Positions 8,528 through 17,347 are shown, counted from the first letter of the stretch. The stretch: 35,450 bases of DNA from JBOFZL01 sp051655155 (GCA_051655155.1 JBOFZL010000043.1:1-35450); one strand, 5' to 3'. A program made the numbers and translations. Notes: a model not told the origin generated them from the sequence alone.

Positions 8528-8577
8528 CGTGATAGATTAATTTGTTGAATAATTAACCTAAAAAATAAAATTAATTA

Positions 8578-8606
8578 TTGACAAGTGTAATTATTGTGTG
8601 TACAAT
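8578..8606 (+). promoter_or_regulatory. Promoter of the SAM riboswitch-metK unit
   Basis: TTGACA (8578-8583) and TACAAT (8601-8606) are separated by exactly 17 bases. Transcription would begin near 8613, about 20 bases before the aptamer. Confidence 0.8.
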
Positions 8607-8631
8607 CTAAATGAAAGAAAACTAAATAGAC

Positions 8632-8785
8632 TATCTACTTATCAAGAGTGGCGGAGGGACAGGCCCGACGATGCCCAGCAACCATTGCATATGCAAACGG
8701 TGCTAATTCCTGCAGATGATTTAATCTGGGAGATGAGGTTAATTAAATTTGTTATCAAGCCTCTTCTAGTAAGAGGCTTTTTTAT
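8632..8785 (+). ncRNA. SAM-I (S-box) riboswitch with terminator
   Basis: The aptamer shows the S-box signature: CTTATCAAGAGTGGCGGAGG from 8638, then GGCCCGACGATGCCCAGCAACC, and GGTGCTAATTCC near 8699-8710. The closing P1 helix is formed by ATCT near 8633 and AGAT near 8731. A strong terminator follows: AAGCCTCTT (8757-8765) with AAGAGGCTT (8771-8779), then T residues. SAM binding should promote termination, so metK is expressed when SAM is low. Confidence 0.95.
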
Positions 8786-8808
8786 TTTTAGAGATATGGA
8801 GGAATAAA

Positions 8809-9993
8809 ATGAGAAAATTGTTTACGTCCGAATCAGTAACAGAGGGGCATCCAGATAAGATTTGTGATCAAGTGTCAGATGCTATACTAGATGCAATGTT
8901 GGAGCAAGATCCAATGTCAAGATGTGCCTGCGAAACAGCAGTCACTACAGGAATGGTAATGGTGATTGGCGAGGTTACTACAAATGCTTATGTGGATATA
9001 CAAAAGGTTGTAAGAGATACAGTAAAAGAAATAGGTTATGACAGAGGCAAATATGGATTTGATGCAGATACTTGTAATGTGCTTAATGCTATTCATGAAC
9101 AGTCAGCAGATATAGCTCTTGGAGTAAATCAGGCGAAGGAAAATAAAGAAGGTCAAGCTTTTGATGTAGAGGCAGTAGGTGCAGGAGATCAGGGAATAAT
9201 GTTTGGATTTGCTTGTGATGAAACTCCGGAGCTTATGCCACTACCTATATCATTATCTCACCGTCTTGCAAGAAAACTAACAGAAGTAAGAAAAGAAGGG
9301 GTACTAGATTATTTGCGCCCTGATGGAAAGACACAAGTAACTATTGAATATGATGATAATGGACCTATAAGAATTGATACTATATTAATTTCTACGCAGC
9401 ATTCTCCTAAGGTTGATGTTAAGCAGATAGAGGAAGATTTGAAGAAGTATGTGATAGAGCCTGTTGTAGATAGAGCCATGATAGATGAGGATACAAAGTA
9501 TTTGGTAAATCCAACAGGTAGATTTGTAATTGGTGGACCTCATGGAGATGCAGGGGTTACAGGAAGAAAGATTATAGTTGATACCTACGGAGGTTATGCT
9601 AGACACGGTGGAGGTGCATTTTCTGGGAAAGATGCAACTAAGGTAGATAGATCGGCAGCTTATGCAGCCAGATGGGTAGCTAAAAATGTTGTTGCAGCAG
9701 GATTAGCAAAGAAGTGCGAAATTCAATTAGCATATGCAATAGGTGTAGCAAAACCGGTTTCTATTTTAGTGGATACTTTTGGAACAGGAGTTTACACAGA
9801 TGATATTTTAGCAAAGGCTATCAATAAGGTATTTGATCTTAGACCTGGAGCTATAATAAGAGATCTAGATTTAAGAAAGCCTATATTTAAGAAAACAGCA
9901 GCATACGGACATTTTGGAAGAACTGATATTATAGCGCCATGGGAAAATACGAATAAGATTGAAGAACTTAAAAAGGCAGTAGGAGAGTTTTAA
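8809..9993 (+). CDS. metK: S-adenosylmethionine synthetase
   Basis: A 394-residue enzyme that makes SAM from methionine and ATP. The family signatures are all present: GHPDKICDQ near the N-terminus (ATP/metal site), GAGDQGIMFGFA (MetK signature 1) and GGGAFSGKDATKVDRSAAY (signature 2, phosphate-binding loop), plus GGPHGDAGVTGRKI. Length is standard for bacteria. GGAGGA lies just before the ATG. It sits directly behind the SAM-I riboswitch, which closes a feedback loop on its own product, and is followed by a terminator, so it is monocistronic. Confidence 0.98.
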   Translation: MRKLFTSESVTEGHPDKICDQVSDAILDAMLEQDPMSRCACETAVTTGMVMVIGEVTTNAYVDIQKVVRDTVKEIGYDRGKYGFDADTCNVLNAIHEQSADIALGVNQAKENKEGQAFDVEAVGAGDQGIMFGFACDETPELMPLPISLSHRLARKLTEVRKEGVLDYLRPDGKTQVTIEYDDNGPIRIDTILISTQHSPKVDVKQIEEDLKKYVIEPVVDRAMIDEDTKYLVNPTGRFVIGGPHGDAGVTGRKIIVDTYGGYARHGGGAFSGKDATKVDRSAAYAARWVAKNVVAAGLAKKCEIQLAYAIGVAKPVSILVDTFGTGVYTDDILAKAINKVFDLRPGAIIRDLDLRKPIFKKTAAYGHFGRTDIIAPWENTNKIEELKKAVGEF

Positions 9994-10000
9994 GTTATGT

Positions 10001-10046
10001 AAAAAGTTGTAAGGCAGATTCAAACTTTGCTTTACAACTTTTTTTG
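10001..10046 (+). terminator. Terminator after metK
   Basis: AAAAAGTTGTAA (10001-10012) pairs with the TTACAACTTTTT that ends near 10043, with further pairing inside (GGCA/TGCT region). A run of T follows. Confidence 0.8.
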
Positions 10047-10050
10047 TATA

Positions 10051-10080
10051 AAAAAGATAGGTAATCTTTGGATTACCTAT
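10051..10080 (-). terminator. Terminator of the small reverse-strand gene
   Basis: GATAGGTAATC (10056-10066) pairs with GATTACCTATC (10071-10081) around CTTTG-type loop bases. On the reverse strand the stem is followed by five T. It overlaps the stop codon of the gene at 10077. Confidence 0.65.
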
Positions 10081-10355
10081 CTGTATATATCATATGGATT
10101 TGCAACATTTTTAACAGTGAAAGCATTTGGTTGGTTAACTACTCTTTTTTGAGAGTAGGCTTGCTTTTTTACTGTACTTGAAGGTGATTTTTGCTTTCTT
10201 CTATGTTTTATAGCAGTGGCATTAACTTGTTTCTCTTTATTATAAACCTTGTCATGGACAATGGAATGATCAAAAAACATATACTTATATATGTAAACCA
10301 TACCAGGGCTAAGTAATAAAAGTATAGAGCAAAATCCTATTATATTAAATATCAT
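10077..10355 (-). CDS. Small membrane-anchored hypothetical protein
   Basis: A 92-residue protein that I do not recognise. Residues about 3-24 are one strongly hydrophobic helix; the rest is basic and polar (KHRRKQKSPSSTVKKQ), looking like a flexible, positively charged tail. With the N-terminus outside or inside this would be a single-pass protein. A good GGAGGTGA lies 10 bases before the ATG and a terminator follows the stop, which supports a real gene rather than a chance frame. No neighbour suggests a role. Confidence 0.6.
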   Translation of the reverse strand: MIFNIIGFCSILLLLSPGMVYIYKYMFFDHSIVHDKVYNKEKQVNATAIKHRRKQKSPSSTVKKQAYSQKRVVNQPNAFTVKNVANPYDIYR

Positions 10356-10904
10356 GCTGCCGGCTTCACCTCCAAATAATACAAAATTATTACAATATAT
10401 TGTGGTTAAAATTAAGTTGCTTTAATAAATATTTTTACTACAAATATATTAAACCACAGTTGTAACTGATTTGTAAAGTCTTTTTTGAAAAAAAACAAAA
10501 AAAATTACATTTTTTTAAAAATAACATAAATATATTGAAAAAAAGGAGAAAAATGAGAGTAAGGAAAAAAGAGAAAAACGTTTTCCGATAGTTTTCACAA
10601 TATTCTTTGTTGTGAAATCCAATATTATACTTGACAAAATGATTATAAAATACTTGGAAATTTCTTATTGGGTATTGTAATGTGATTGTAATGTAAATAA
10701 TACAATATATAGTTTAATTTTTGATTTTTTAAGATTTTCAAGAGAATTATTATAGATTTTTCGGGGTAAACACTACATATTGAGTTGTGAAATGATTAAC
10801 TGGTCTTTATAAAGATTTACTATTTTTAAAAAATTTTTTTTATGCTAAAATTAAATTCAGTTATTTTTAAATGTTAATATGTTTTAAGAGGAGTGCAAGA
10901 TGCT
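10356..10904. other. AT-rich intergenic region with several inverted repeats
   Basis: I find no gene in this 549-base gap. It holds short symmetrical sequences: ACAATATATTGT (10392-10403); TGTGGTT (10401-10407) facing AACCACA (10452-10458); CAGTT-GT-AACTG (10457-10468); AAAACGTTTT (10575-10584); TTCACAA-N9-TTGTGAA (10594-10616); and the direct repeat ATTGTAATGT at 10674-10683 and 10685-10694. An extended -10 box (TGCTAAAAT, 10843-10851) may be the truA promoter. The sites would suit regulator binding but I cannot name a regulator. Confidence 0.5.
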
Positions 10905-11648
10905 ATGAGAAACATTGCGTTGAAGATTGAATATGATGGTAGGAACTATGTAGGTTGGCAAAGGCAAGAAAATGGGTTAGCGATTCAAGAGGTTATGGAA
11001 GTTGCCATAGAGAAGATTGTTAAACATAAAGTGGAGCTTTTTGCTTCAGGAAGAACTGATAGTTCTGTTCATGCCTTAGGTCAGGTTGCTAATTTTTTTA
11101 CTGAAAGAGATATGGATGTTTATAGAATGCAACAGGCCATAAATTCTCAATTGCCAGAGGATATAAGAGTGTCAAAAATATCTGAGGTATCGTTAGACTT
11201 TCATTCGAGATTTAGTGCTATTGGAAAGACTTATACTTATATTATAGAGGCAAGACCTTATAAAAGTCCTTTTATTAATGGTCGTGCCTACTATGTTAAA
11301 AATGCTTTGGATATTGATAGCATGAAAGAGGCAGGGGAACTTTTTATTGGAGAACACGATTTTGCTGGCTTCAGAAGTCAAGGATCATTGACAAAGACTA
11401 CTATTAGAACAATATATAGTTTAGACATTATTGTTGATGGAGATTTAATAAAGGTAGAAATCAGTGGGAATGGATTTCTCTACAATATGGTTAGAATAAT
11501 AGTAGGGACTCTTGTGGATATAGGTAGAGGCAAGAAATTGGATATAGATAAAGCTTTAAAGGAAGGGAAAAGAGAATTGGCAGGGCCTACTGCACCTGCT
11601 CATGGATTATTTTTAAAAGAAGTGAAATATTTAGTTGACATATGGTAG
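10905..11648 (+). CDS. truA: tRNA pseudouridine(38-40) synthase
   Basis: A 247-residue TruA. The catalytic aspartate is in SGRTDSSVHALGQVANF (Asp about residue 52); YDGRNYVGWQRQ at the N-terminus and the C-terminal NGFLYNMVRIIVG are family hallmarks. It isomerises uridines 38-40 in the anticodon arm of tRNAs. The frame is open from GTG 10893, but that codon touches the AGAGGAG and leaves no spacing, so ATG 10905 (12 bases after the RBS) is chosen; it gives the normal N-terminus. In many Clostridia truA precedes rplM-rpsI as here. Confidence 0.96.
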   Translation: MRNIALKIEYDGRNYVGWQRQENGLAIQEVMEVAIEKIVKHKVELFASGRTDSSVHALGQVANFFTERDMDVYRMQQAINSQLPEDIRVSKISEVSLDFHSRFSAIGKTYTYIIEARPYKSPFINGRAYYVKNALDIDSMKEAGELFIGEHDFAGFRSQGSLTKTTIRTIYSLDIIVDGDLIKVEISGNGFLYNMVRIIVGTLVDIGRGKKLDIDKALKEGKRELAGPTAPAHGLFLKEVKYLVDIW

Positions 11649-11663
11649 AAAGACTATTATAAT
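11635..11663 (+). promoter_or_regulatory. Promoter of rplM-rpsI
   Basis: A consensus promoter: TTGACA (11635-11640), 17 bases, TATAAT (11658-11663). It overlaps the last codons of truA, so the ribosomal protein genes have their own strong start near 11670. Confidence 0.88.
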
Positions 11664-11669
11664 ATTAAA

Positions 11670-11742
11670 GAATGTGTAAACAAAAGTCCACAGCCCCGGA
11701 CGCGTGAACACTATATGAGAAGGATTCGAGGAGGAAGAAATA
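11670..11742 (+). ncRNA. Probable L13 ribosomal protein leader
   Basis: Between the promoter and rplM lies a structured leader. GTCC (about 11688) can pair with GGAC (about 11697) around ACAGCCCC, followed by GCGTGAACAC and GAGAAGGATTCGAGGAGG. Its place and sequence fit the L13 leader motif known in low-GC Firmicutes, thought to let L13 control its own mRNA. I judge this by eye; a covariance search would settle it. Confidence 0.55.
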
Positions 11743-12171
11743 ATGAAGTCTTATATTTCTAAACCAGCTGAAGTTACTAGAGAATGGTTTTTAGTAGATG
11801 CTGAAGGAAAAACGTTGGGTAGACTTTCAACTGAGATTGCTACAATCTTAAGAGGAAAGCACAAGCCTACTTTCACGCCACACGTTGACGGCGGGGATTT
11901 TGTAGTTGTAGTAAATGCGGAGAAAGTTGCAGTTACAGGCAAAAAAATGGAACAAAAGATATATAGACACCATACAGGTTATATTGGAAACATGAAGGAA
12001 GCTACTTTTAAGAAAATGCAACAAGATAAGCCAGAGTTTATCTTAGAGCAAGCTATTTCTGGTATGCTACCAAAGAACAAGCTTAGAGCACCTATGATGA
12101 AAAGACTTAAGATTTTTGTGGGACCTGAGCATGATCATGCTGCACAACAGCCAAAAATGTTAGAGATATAA
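11743..12171 (+). CDS. rplM: 50S ribosomal protein L13
   Basis: A 142-residue protein with the full L13 pattern: WFLVDAEGKTLGRLSTEIA near the N-terminus, LRGKHKPTFTPHVDGGDFVVV, and KNKLRAPMMKRLKIFVGPEHDH near the C-terminus. It is an early assembly protein of the large subunit. GAGGAGGAAG precedes the ATG. It is cotranscribed with rpsI, 19 bases downstream, the standard pairing in bacteria. Confidence 0.99.
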   Translation: MKSYISKPAEVTREWFLVDAEGKTLGRLSTEIATILRGKHKPTFTPHVDGGDFVVVVNAEKVAVTGKKMEQKIYRHHTGYIGNMKEATFKKMQQDKPEFILEQAISGMLPKNKLRAPMMKRLKIFVGPEHDHAAQQPKMLEI

Positions 12172-12190
12172 TTTGAGAGGAGGACTATTC

Positions 12191-12583
12191 ATGGCAAAGT
12201 TACAATATCACGGAACAGGAAGAAGAAAAAGCTCTGTAGCAAGAGTAAGACTTGTTCCAGGTGAAGGAAATGTTATTATAAATAAAAAATCACTAGACAC
12301 TTATTTTGGATACGAAACTCTTAAGAGAGACGTTATGCAACCACTAGTGCTTACAGAAACTGCTGGAAAGTATGACGTGTTAGTAAATGTGTTAGGTGGA
12401 GGGTTTACAGGTCAAGCTGGAGCTATTAGACACGGAATTTCAAGAGCGCTTATAGTAGCAGATCCAGAATTAAGAGGAACTCTTAAAAAAGCAGGATTCT
12501 TGACAAGAGATTCAAGAATGAAAGAAAGAAAGAAATATGGACTAAAGGCTGCAAGAAGAGCACCACAGTTCTCAAAGAGATAA
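12191..12583 (+). CDS. rpsI: 30S ribosomal protein S9
   Basis: A 130-residue S9 with YHGTGRRKSSVARVRL at the N-terminus, GGGFTGQAGAIRHGISRAL in the middle and the invariant C-terminal tail ending FSKR, which reaches the P-site tRNA in the ribosome. The frame is open upstream to TTG 12173, but GAGAGGAGG (12176-12184) lies inside that extension and is ideally placed for ATG 12191, which is therefore the start. Confidence 0.99.
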   Translation: MAKLQYHGTGRRKSSVARVRLVPGEGNVIINKKSLDTYFGYETLKRDVMQPLVLTETAGKYDVLVNVLGGGFTGQAGAIRHGISRALIVADPELRGTLKKAGFLTRDSRMKERKKYGLKAARRAPQFSKR

Positions 12584-12601
12584 TTTATTACAGTTATTTG
12601 A

Positions 12602-12631
12602 AACCTCAAACATTATGTTTGAGGTTTTTTG
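12602..12631 (+). terminator. Terminator after rpsI
   Basis: AACCTCAAAC (12602-12611) pairs perfectly with GTTTGAGGTT (12617-12626) around ATTAT, followed by T residues. Confidence 0.9.
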
Positions 12632-12683
12632 TTGTCTATATTTAAGATTTGTGTTATTAAATTATCTTAGTTTGATGCCATTC

Positions 12684-12712
12684 TTGTGTTAAAGGCTAGT
12701 TTATGATAAAAT
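12684..12712 (+). promoter_or_regulatory. Probable promoter of the ruvCAB run
   Basis: TTGTGT (12684-12689) and TAAAAT (12707-12712) are 17 bases apart, and a TG dinucleotide lies just ahead of the -10. It is placed 27 bases before ruvC. Confidence 0.5.
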
Positions 12713-12739
12713 TAAGTATTAAGAATTATTGGAGGTATT

Positions 12740-13234
12740 ATGATTATTGTAGGAATTGACCCAGGGTATGCTATAGTGGGTTATGGGATAGTTGAGTATG
12801 TGGGGAATTCATACAAGGTGTTGGATTATGGAGCGATTACTACTGATAGTAAGCTCTCTTTTAATAAACGGTTAAGGCTTATCTTTGAGGGTATGAATGA
12901 AATTTTAGATAAGTTTCCTGTGGATGAAGTTGCCATTGAAGAGTTGTTTTTTGCTAAGAATACAAAGACGGGTATTGATGTGGCTCAAGCGAGAGGAGTT
13001 ATCTCTGTTGCTTGTGAACTTAAGGGAATTGATATTTTTGAGTATACGCCTAAGCAGGTTAAACAGGGGGTTTGTGGCTATGGTGGAGCTGATAAACGTC
13101 AGGTGCAAGATATGGTTAGACGACTGCTTAATCTTAGGGACGTACCAAAGCCTGACGACGTGGCAGATGCTTTGGCTATAGCTATTTGTCATAGTAGCAC
13201 GAATAGATTTTCATCTGGATTTAGGGTTAATTAA
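12740..13234 (+). CDS. ruvC: Holliday junction resolvase RuvC
   Basis: A 164-residue endonuclease that cuts Holliday junctions during recombination repair. The acidic catalytic residues are in IVGIDPGYAIVGYG (Asp7), VAIEELFFAKN (Glu about 67) and KPDDVADALAIAICH (the C-terminal aspartates). GGAGG precedes the ATG. It is followed after 11 bases by ruvA, then ruvB, the full RuvABC set in a tight run. Confidence 0.97.
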   Translation: MIIVGIDPGYAIVGYGIVEYVGNSYKVLDYGAITTDSKLSFNKRLRLIFEGMNEILDKFPVDEVAIEELFFAKNTKTGIDVAQARGVISVACELKGIDIFEYTPKQVKQGVCGYGGADKRQVQDMVRRLLNLRDVPKPDDVADALAIAICHSSTNRFSSGFRVN

Positions 13235-13245
13235 AGGAGGTATAA

Positions 13246-13836
13246 ATGATAGGGTATATTATTGGGGAAGTTACAGCTAAATATTTAGATAAACTTATTT
13301 TAGAGTGTAACGGTATAGGATATTTACTTATGGCATCTGGGTTTACGCTTAAGGAGTGTAATATAGGTGACACTACTAAGTTATTTACTAAGATGATAGT
13401 TCGTGAGGATGATTTAAGCTTGATAGGTTTTTTTGAGCAAGAAGAGGAAAAGGCTTATGAATTTCTGGTGACCGTTTCAAAAGTAGGACCTAAGTTGGCA
13501 CTTTCGATTTTATCAACTTATCCTGTCAACACGCTATATAGCTATATTACAACTAGCAATATAACTGCACTTTCAAAAGTTTCAGGATTAGGTAAAAAGA
13601 CTGCCGAAAGGATTGTTTTAGAACTTAAGGATAAGATAGATAAAGTTTTTGTTTATGAAGAGGAAGTTTTACAAGAGCCGATGGATAAGTTCTTGGAGGA
13701 GGATGCTATAGAAGCTCTTATGAGTCTTGGATTTTCTCGTCAAGAGGCTATAAAGGCAGGGAAAGAAGTAAGAGTTTTATATCCTGATGCTTCTGTTGAT
13801 GAGATGATAAAACGGTCTTTATCATTTTTAGGTTAA
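13246..13836 (+). CDS. ruvA: Holliday junction branch migration protein RuvA
   Basis: A 196-residue protein. Residues about 1-62 form the OB-fold domain (MIGYIIGEV, CNGIGYLL), about 65-140 the helix-hairpin-helix domain (VSGLGKKTAERIVLELKDKI), and the last 45 residues the small domain III (EALMSLGFSRQEA) that contacts RuvB. It binds four-way junctions and loads RuvB. GGAGG lies 7 bases before ATG 13246. Confidence 0.97.
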   Translation: MIGYIIGEVTAKYLDKLILECNGIGYLLMASGFTLKECNIGDTTKLFTKMIVREDDLSLIGFFEQEEEKAYEFLVTVSKVGPKLALSILSTYPVNTLYSYITTSNITALSKVSGLGKKTAERIVLELKDKIDKVFVYEEEVLQEPMDKFLEEDAIEALMSLGFSRQEAIKAGKEVRVLYPDASVDEMIKRSLSFLG

Positions 13837-13849
13837 GGGGGGTTATGTA

Positions 13850-14857
13850 TTGGAAAGTCCAGAAAGGGTTGTGAACTCTATTTTTCAAAATTCGGATCAG
13901 GAAGTTGAATTTTCACTTAGGCCTAAAAGCTTAGAAGAATATATAGGGCAGGAGAAGATTAAATCTCAGTTGGATATTTTTATAAAGGCGGCTAAATTAA
14001 GAGAAGAGAGTTTAGATCATGTTTTATTATATGGACCACCTGGTTTAGGGAAGACTACTTTGTCTTGTATAATAGCTAACGAGATGGGTACTAATATTAA
14101 AATCACATCAGGACCAGCTATTGAACGTTCTGGAGATTTGGCTGCTATTTTGACTAATTTAGCTGATAATGATGTACTTTTTATAGACGAGATTCATAGG
14201 TTGAATAGGACTGTAGAGGAAATTTTGTATCCTGCTATGGAGGATAGATGTATCGATATTATTATAGGGAAGGGACCATCAGCAAGGTCTATAAGGATAG
14301 ATTTACCAAAATTTACTTTAGTAGGGGCAACAACTAGGTCAGGTATGCTTTCTTCACCATTGAGAGATAGGTTTGGGGTAATGTTACCTTTAGAGCTTTA
14401 TGAAGTGGATGACTTAATTACTATTATTAAGCGTTCGGCAAGTATACTGGAGCTGGCTATTGATGATATTGCTGCAAGAGAAATAGGAAGAAGAGCAAGA
14501 GGGACACCTAGAATAGCTAATAGACTTCTTAAAAGGGTGCGAGATTATGCTCAAGTAATTGGGGATGGTACGGTAAATTATGACATTACTCAAAAAGCAT
14601 TAAAGATGTTTGAGGTTGATGATGAAGGCTTGGATTTGATAGATAAAAAAATTATGCTAACCATAATTAAAAAGTTTTCAGGTGGACCGGTAGGGTTGGA
14701 TACTTTAGGCGCTGCAGTAGGTGAAAATAGCGAAACTATTGAAGAAGTTTATGAGCCTTTTTTGATACAAAAAGGTTTTTTGAATAGGACTCCACGAGGT
14801 CGAACAGCAACAGAAAGAGCCTATGTTCATTTTGGAATTAAGAGGGTAGATAAGTAG
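13850..14857 (+). CDS. ruvB: Holliday junction DNA helicase RuvB
   Basis: A 335-residue AAA+ ATPase, the motor of branch migration. Walker A is GPPGLGKTT, Walker B FIDEIHR, sensor 1 GATTRSG, and the arginine finger follows in SSPLRDRFG. The C-terminal winged helix contains NRTPRGRTATERAY. The start is TTG 13850, preceded at 7 bases by AAGGGGGG; an ATG at 13845 is in another frame. It ends 11 bases before the SpoIID-like gene, so that gene probably shares the transcript. Confidence 0.97.
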   Translation: MESPERVVNSIFQNSDQEVEFSLRPKSLEEYIGQEKIKSQLDIFIKAAKLREESLDHVLLYGPPGLGKTTLSCIIANEMGTNIKITSGPAIERSGDLAAILTNLADNDVLFIDEIHRLNRTVEEILYPAMEDRCIDIIIGKGPSARSIRIDLPKFTLVGATTRSGMLSSPLRDRFGVMLPLELYEVDDLITIIKRSASILELAIDDIAAREIGRRARGTPRIANRLLKRVRDYAQVIGDGTVNYDITQKALKMFEVDDEGLDLIDKKIMLTIIKKFSGGPVGLDTLGAAVGENSETIEEVYEPFLIQKGFLNRTPRGRTATERAYVHFGIKRVDK

Positions 14858-14868
14858 GGAGAAGAATT

Positions 14869-16302
14869 ATGAAAATAAAAAATCTATTTGCAGGAATTCT
14901 GATAGGAGCTTTATTAATATTACCTATAAGTTGTTTTGGCTACGATACTAATAATCAGAAGATAAAAGTAGGATTATATTATGGGAGTACAGGAAGGGTA
15001 AGCTTCAATATAGGGAATGAGCCAATTAGCTTTTATGAAGCTGAAAGATTGTTGGGAAGTATAAGTTCATATGGGAAGTATAGTATTTCTTTTGAAGGGA
15101 AAATATTTACTACAGGAGAGGTATTTACTGATTTTAATTTAGCTGTTAGTAAGGCGAGAGAAATTAATTCAGGATTTGTTTATTATGACAAGGGAAGTTT
15201 TTATATTGCGGCAAAATCTCAGCAAGAGGGAGATTGGGTAGCAGGTGGAGAGGCGGTAGTTGTCAGTGTTGATGGGGTACCTGCTTTTGGATATTCTGCA
15301 TTAAGTGAAGTTAGCTTTGGCAATTTAGATGATACAATAAGTATAGAAGGGGCCGAGTATAGAGGAAGACTAATAATTAAAAAGGATTCGGGAAAGCTGT
15401 CTGCCATAAATTATGTGAATATGGATGAGTATCTTAAAGGGGTAGTAGGCAAAGAAATGTCAGCTTCTTGGGAGAAGGAGGCATTAAAGGCTCAGGCTGT
15501 AGTAGCAAGGAATTATGCTATTACTAATATGGATAAACATCGTTCCTCTGGGTTTGATATTTGTGGCAGCACACATTGTCAAGCTTATGGGGGAATAAAA
15601 AGCGAAGCCAGTTCTGTAAATGAGGCTGTGGACGAAACTACAGGGAAGCTCTTATATTATAATAATGAGGTGGTTAAGACTTTCTATTCATCTTCAAGTG
15701 GAGGAAAGACTGAGAATAACGAGAATGTATGGGGAGGAGTGGCTATGCCGTATTTAAGGGGAATAGATGATCCTTATTCGGTAGGCTATCCTAATGATAA
15801 TTGGGTAGTGGAACTTTCAGATGTCCAAGTGAAAGAGGCTTTAAGAGGTAGAGGAGTTGATATAGGCGATATTCTAGATGTAAGGATAACAAAGGCTTCA
15901 GATAATGGAAGAGCAATGGAGTTGACAGTTTTAGGTACTAAGGGGACAAAGGTGTTTGCCAAAGAAGCGATACGTTCATCTATAGCAAAAGATTCTTTAA
16001 AGAGCACTTTTTTTACTATTAGTAAAGCTGGCGAGATTAATGGATCAGGAAATGGTAAATTACCATTAGAGGTACCGAAAGGGGTAAGTTCGGAATTGGG
16101 TATAGCTTATGAAAATCTTAATAATGTATTACCAAGCTCATATACAGCAAGTGTAGGTAGTTCAGGGAAATATGTTATTAATGGTCATGGTTGGGGTCAT
16201 GGTGTTGGTTTAAGTCAATATGGAGCAAAAGGTATGGCGAAAAAAGGTTTTACTTATGAGGCAATTTTAAAATATTATTTTACAGGAGTAGAGATAAGAT
16301 AG
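14869..16302 (+). CDS. SpoIID/LytB domain protein, probable peptidoglycan lytic enzyme
   Basis: A 477-residue exported protein. Residues 1-24 are a signal peptide ending near CFGY. A region of about 150 residues follows that may be a cell-wall-binding part. The SpoIID domain spans about 175-477: YLKGVVGKEMSASWEKEALK (Glu196, matching the catalytic Glu of SpoIID), CGSTHCQAYGG (two cysteines as in the SpoIID zinc site), FYSSSSGGKTENNENVWGG and the C-terminal HGWGHGVGLSQYGAKGMA. SpoIID cleaves glycan strands without stem peptides. Whether this is a sporulation protein or a vegetative relative cannot be said from the sequence; its place between ruvB and queA suggests constitutive expression. Confidence 0.9.
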   Translation: MKIKNLFAGILIGALLILPISCFGYDTNNQKIKVGLYYGSTGRVSFNIGNEPISFYEAERLLGSISSYGKYSISFEGKIFTTGEVFTDFNLAVSKAREINSGFVYYDKGSFYIAAKSQQEGDWVAGGEAVVVSVDGVPAFGYSALSEVSFGNLDDTISIEGAEYRGRLIIKKDSGKLSAINYVNMDEYLKGVVGKEMSASWEKEALKAQAVVARNYAITNMDKHRSSGFDICGSTHCQAYGGIKSEASSVNEAVDETTGKLLYYNNEVVKTFYSSSSGGKTENNENVWGGVAMPYLRGIDDPYSVGYPNDNWVVELSDVQVKEALRGRGVDIGDILDVRITKASDNGRAMELTVLGTKGTKVFAKEAIRSSIAKDSLKSTFFTISKAGEINGSGNGKLPLEVPKGVSSELGIAYENLNNVLPSSYTASVGSSGKYVINGHGWGHGVGLSQYGAKGMAKKGFTYEAILKYYFTGVEIR

Positions 16303-16311
16303 GAGATATAT

Positions 16312-17331
16312 TTGAATACAAAGGAGTTTAATTATAATTTGCCAGAGGAGTTAATAGCGCAATATCCTTTGGAGGATAGGTCTAGTTCAAGACTTATGAT
16401 ATTGGACAGGGATAAAGGGAGTATAGAACATGGTTGTTTTAAGGATATAGTAGACTTGTTGGATGAAAATCACCTGCTTATATTTAATAATACAAGGGTT
16501 ATACCTGCTAGAATATTTGGTAAAAAATTAGAAACAGGGGCAACTATAGAGTTATTACTGCTTAAACGGTTAGATTTAAAAACGTGGGAAGTTATGGCTA
16601 GACCTGCTAAAAGGTTAAAGCTAGATACGGAGATTGAATTTTCTAAAGACTTATCATGTAAGGTTGTTAAAGTTTTAGAAGATGGACTTAGGCAGGTGGA
16701 GTTTAAGTATGAAGGAGTTTTTGAAGAGATTTTAGAAGAACTTGGAACTATGCCGCTTCCCCCTTATATTAAGGAAAAGTTAGAGGATAAGGAAAGATAT
16801 CAAACCGTATACTCTAAAGAATTAGGTTCGGCAGCAGCTCCAACAGCAGGACTGCACTTTACTAATGAGATTCTTGAAAAACTAAAAAGTAAGGGGGTTC
16901 AACAAGAGTTTGTAACATTGCATGTAGGCTTAGGAACCTTCCTTCCTGTGAAGGTGGAAGATGTTACTGCTCATGTTATGCATAGTGAGTACTATGAAAT
17001 AAGTGAAGATACAGCAGAACGAATAAATCAGGCGTTAGATATGGGGAAGAAGGTTGTTTGTGTAGGGACCACAAGCGTAAGAACTATAGAGTCTGCAGCA
17101 GAAGATGGCAAGATTAAAAAACTTAAAGGTTCTACAAAAATATTTATATACCCAGGATATAATTTCAAGATTGTAGATTCTCTAATAACAAACTTTCATC
17201 TTCCTGAATCAACTTTAATAATGCTGGTAAGCGCTATTTACAATAAGGATAAGGTTTTGAAAGCGTATGAAGAGGCTGTAAAAGAACGGTACAGGTTTTT
17301 TAGTTTTGGGGATGCAATGTTTATAAAATAA
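16312..17331 (+). CDS. queA: S-adenosylmethionine:tRNA ribosyltransferase-isomerase
   Basis: A 339-residue QueA, which transfers the ribosyl part of SAM to preQ1 in tRNA to form epoxyqueuosine. Typical segments are FNYNLPEELIAQYPLEDRSSSRL at the N-terminus (spans about 6-28), NNTRVIPARIFG, AAAPTAGLHFT, VTLHVGLGTFLPV and TNFHLPESTLIMLVSA. The start is TTG 16312, 6 bases after AGGAG; no better ATG exists. It stands two genes ahead of tgt, the other queuosine gene here. Confidence 0.97.
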   Translation: MNTKEFNYNLPEELIAQYPLEDRSSSRLMILDRDKGSIEHGCFKDIVDLLDENHLLIFNNTRVIPARIFGKKLETGATIELLLLKRLDLKTWEVMARPAKRLKLDTEIEFSKDLSCKVVKVLEDGLRQVEFKYEGVFEEILEELGTMPLPPYIKEKLEDKERYQTVYSKELGSAAAPTAGLHFTNEILEKLKSKGVQQEFVTLHVGLGTFLPVKVEDVTAHVMHSEYYEISEDTAERINQALDMGKKVVCVGTTSVRTIESAAEDGKIKKLKGSTKIFIYPGYNFKIVDSLITNFHLPESTLIMLVSAIYNKDKVLKAYEEAVKERYRFFSFGDAMFIK

Positions 17332-17347
17332 AGAAAGGGAGTGTACT

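Noticed and set aside
8541..8558. Rex operator near TTGTTGAATAATTAACC
   Set aside because: It departs from the Rex consensus at several places, and similar AT-rich matches are expected by chance here.
8598..8807. A 69-residue frame ahead of metK
   Set aside because: It lies across the SAM-I riboswitch and its terminator and has no ribosome binding site.
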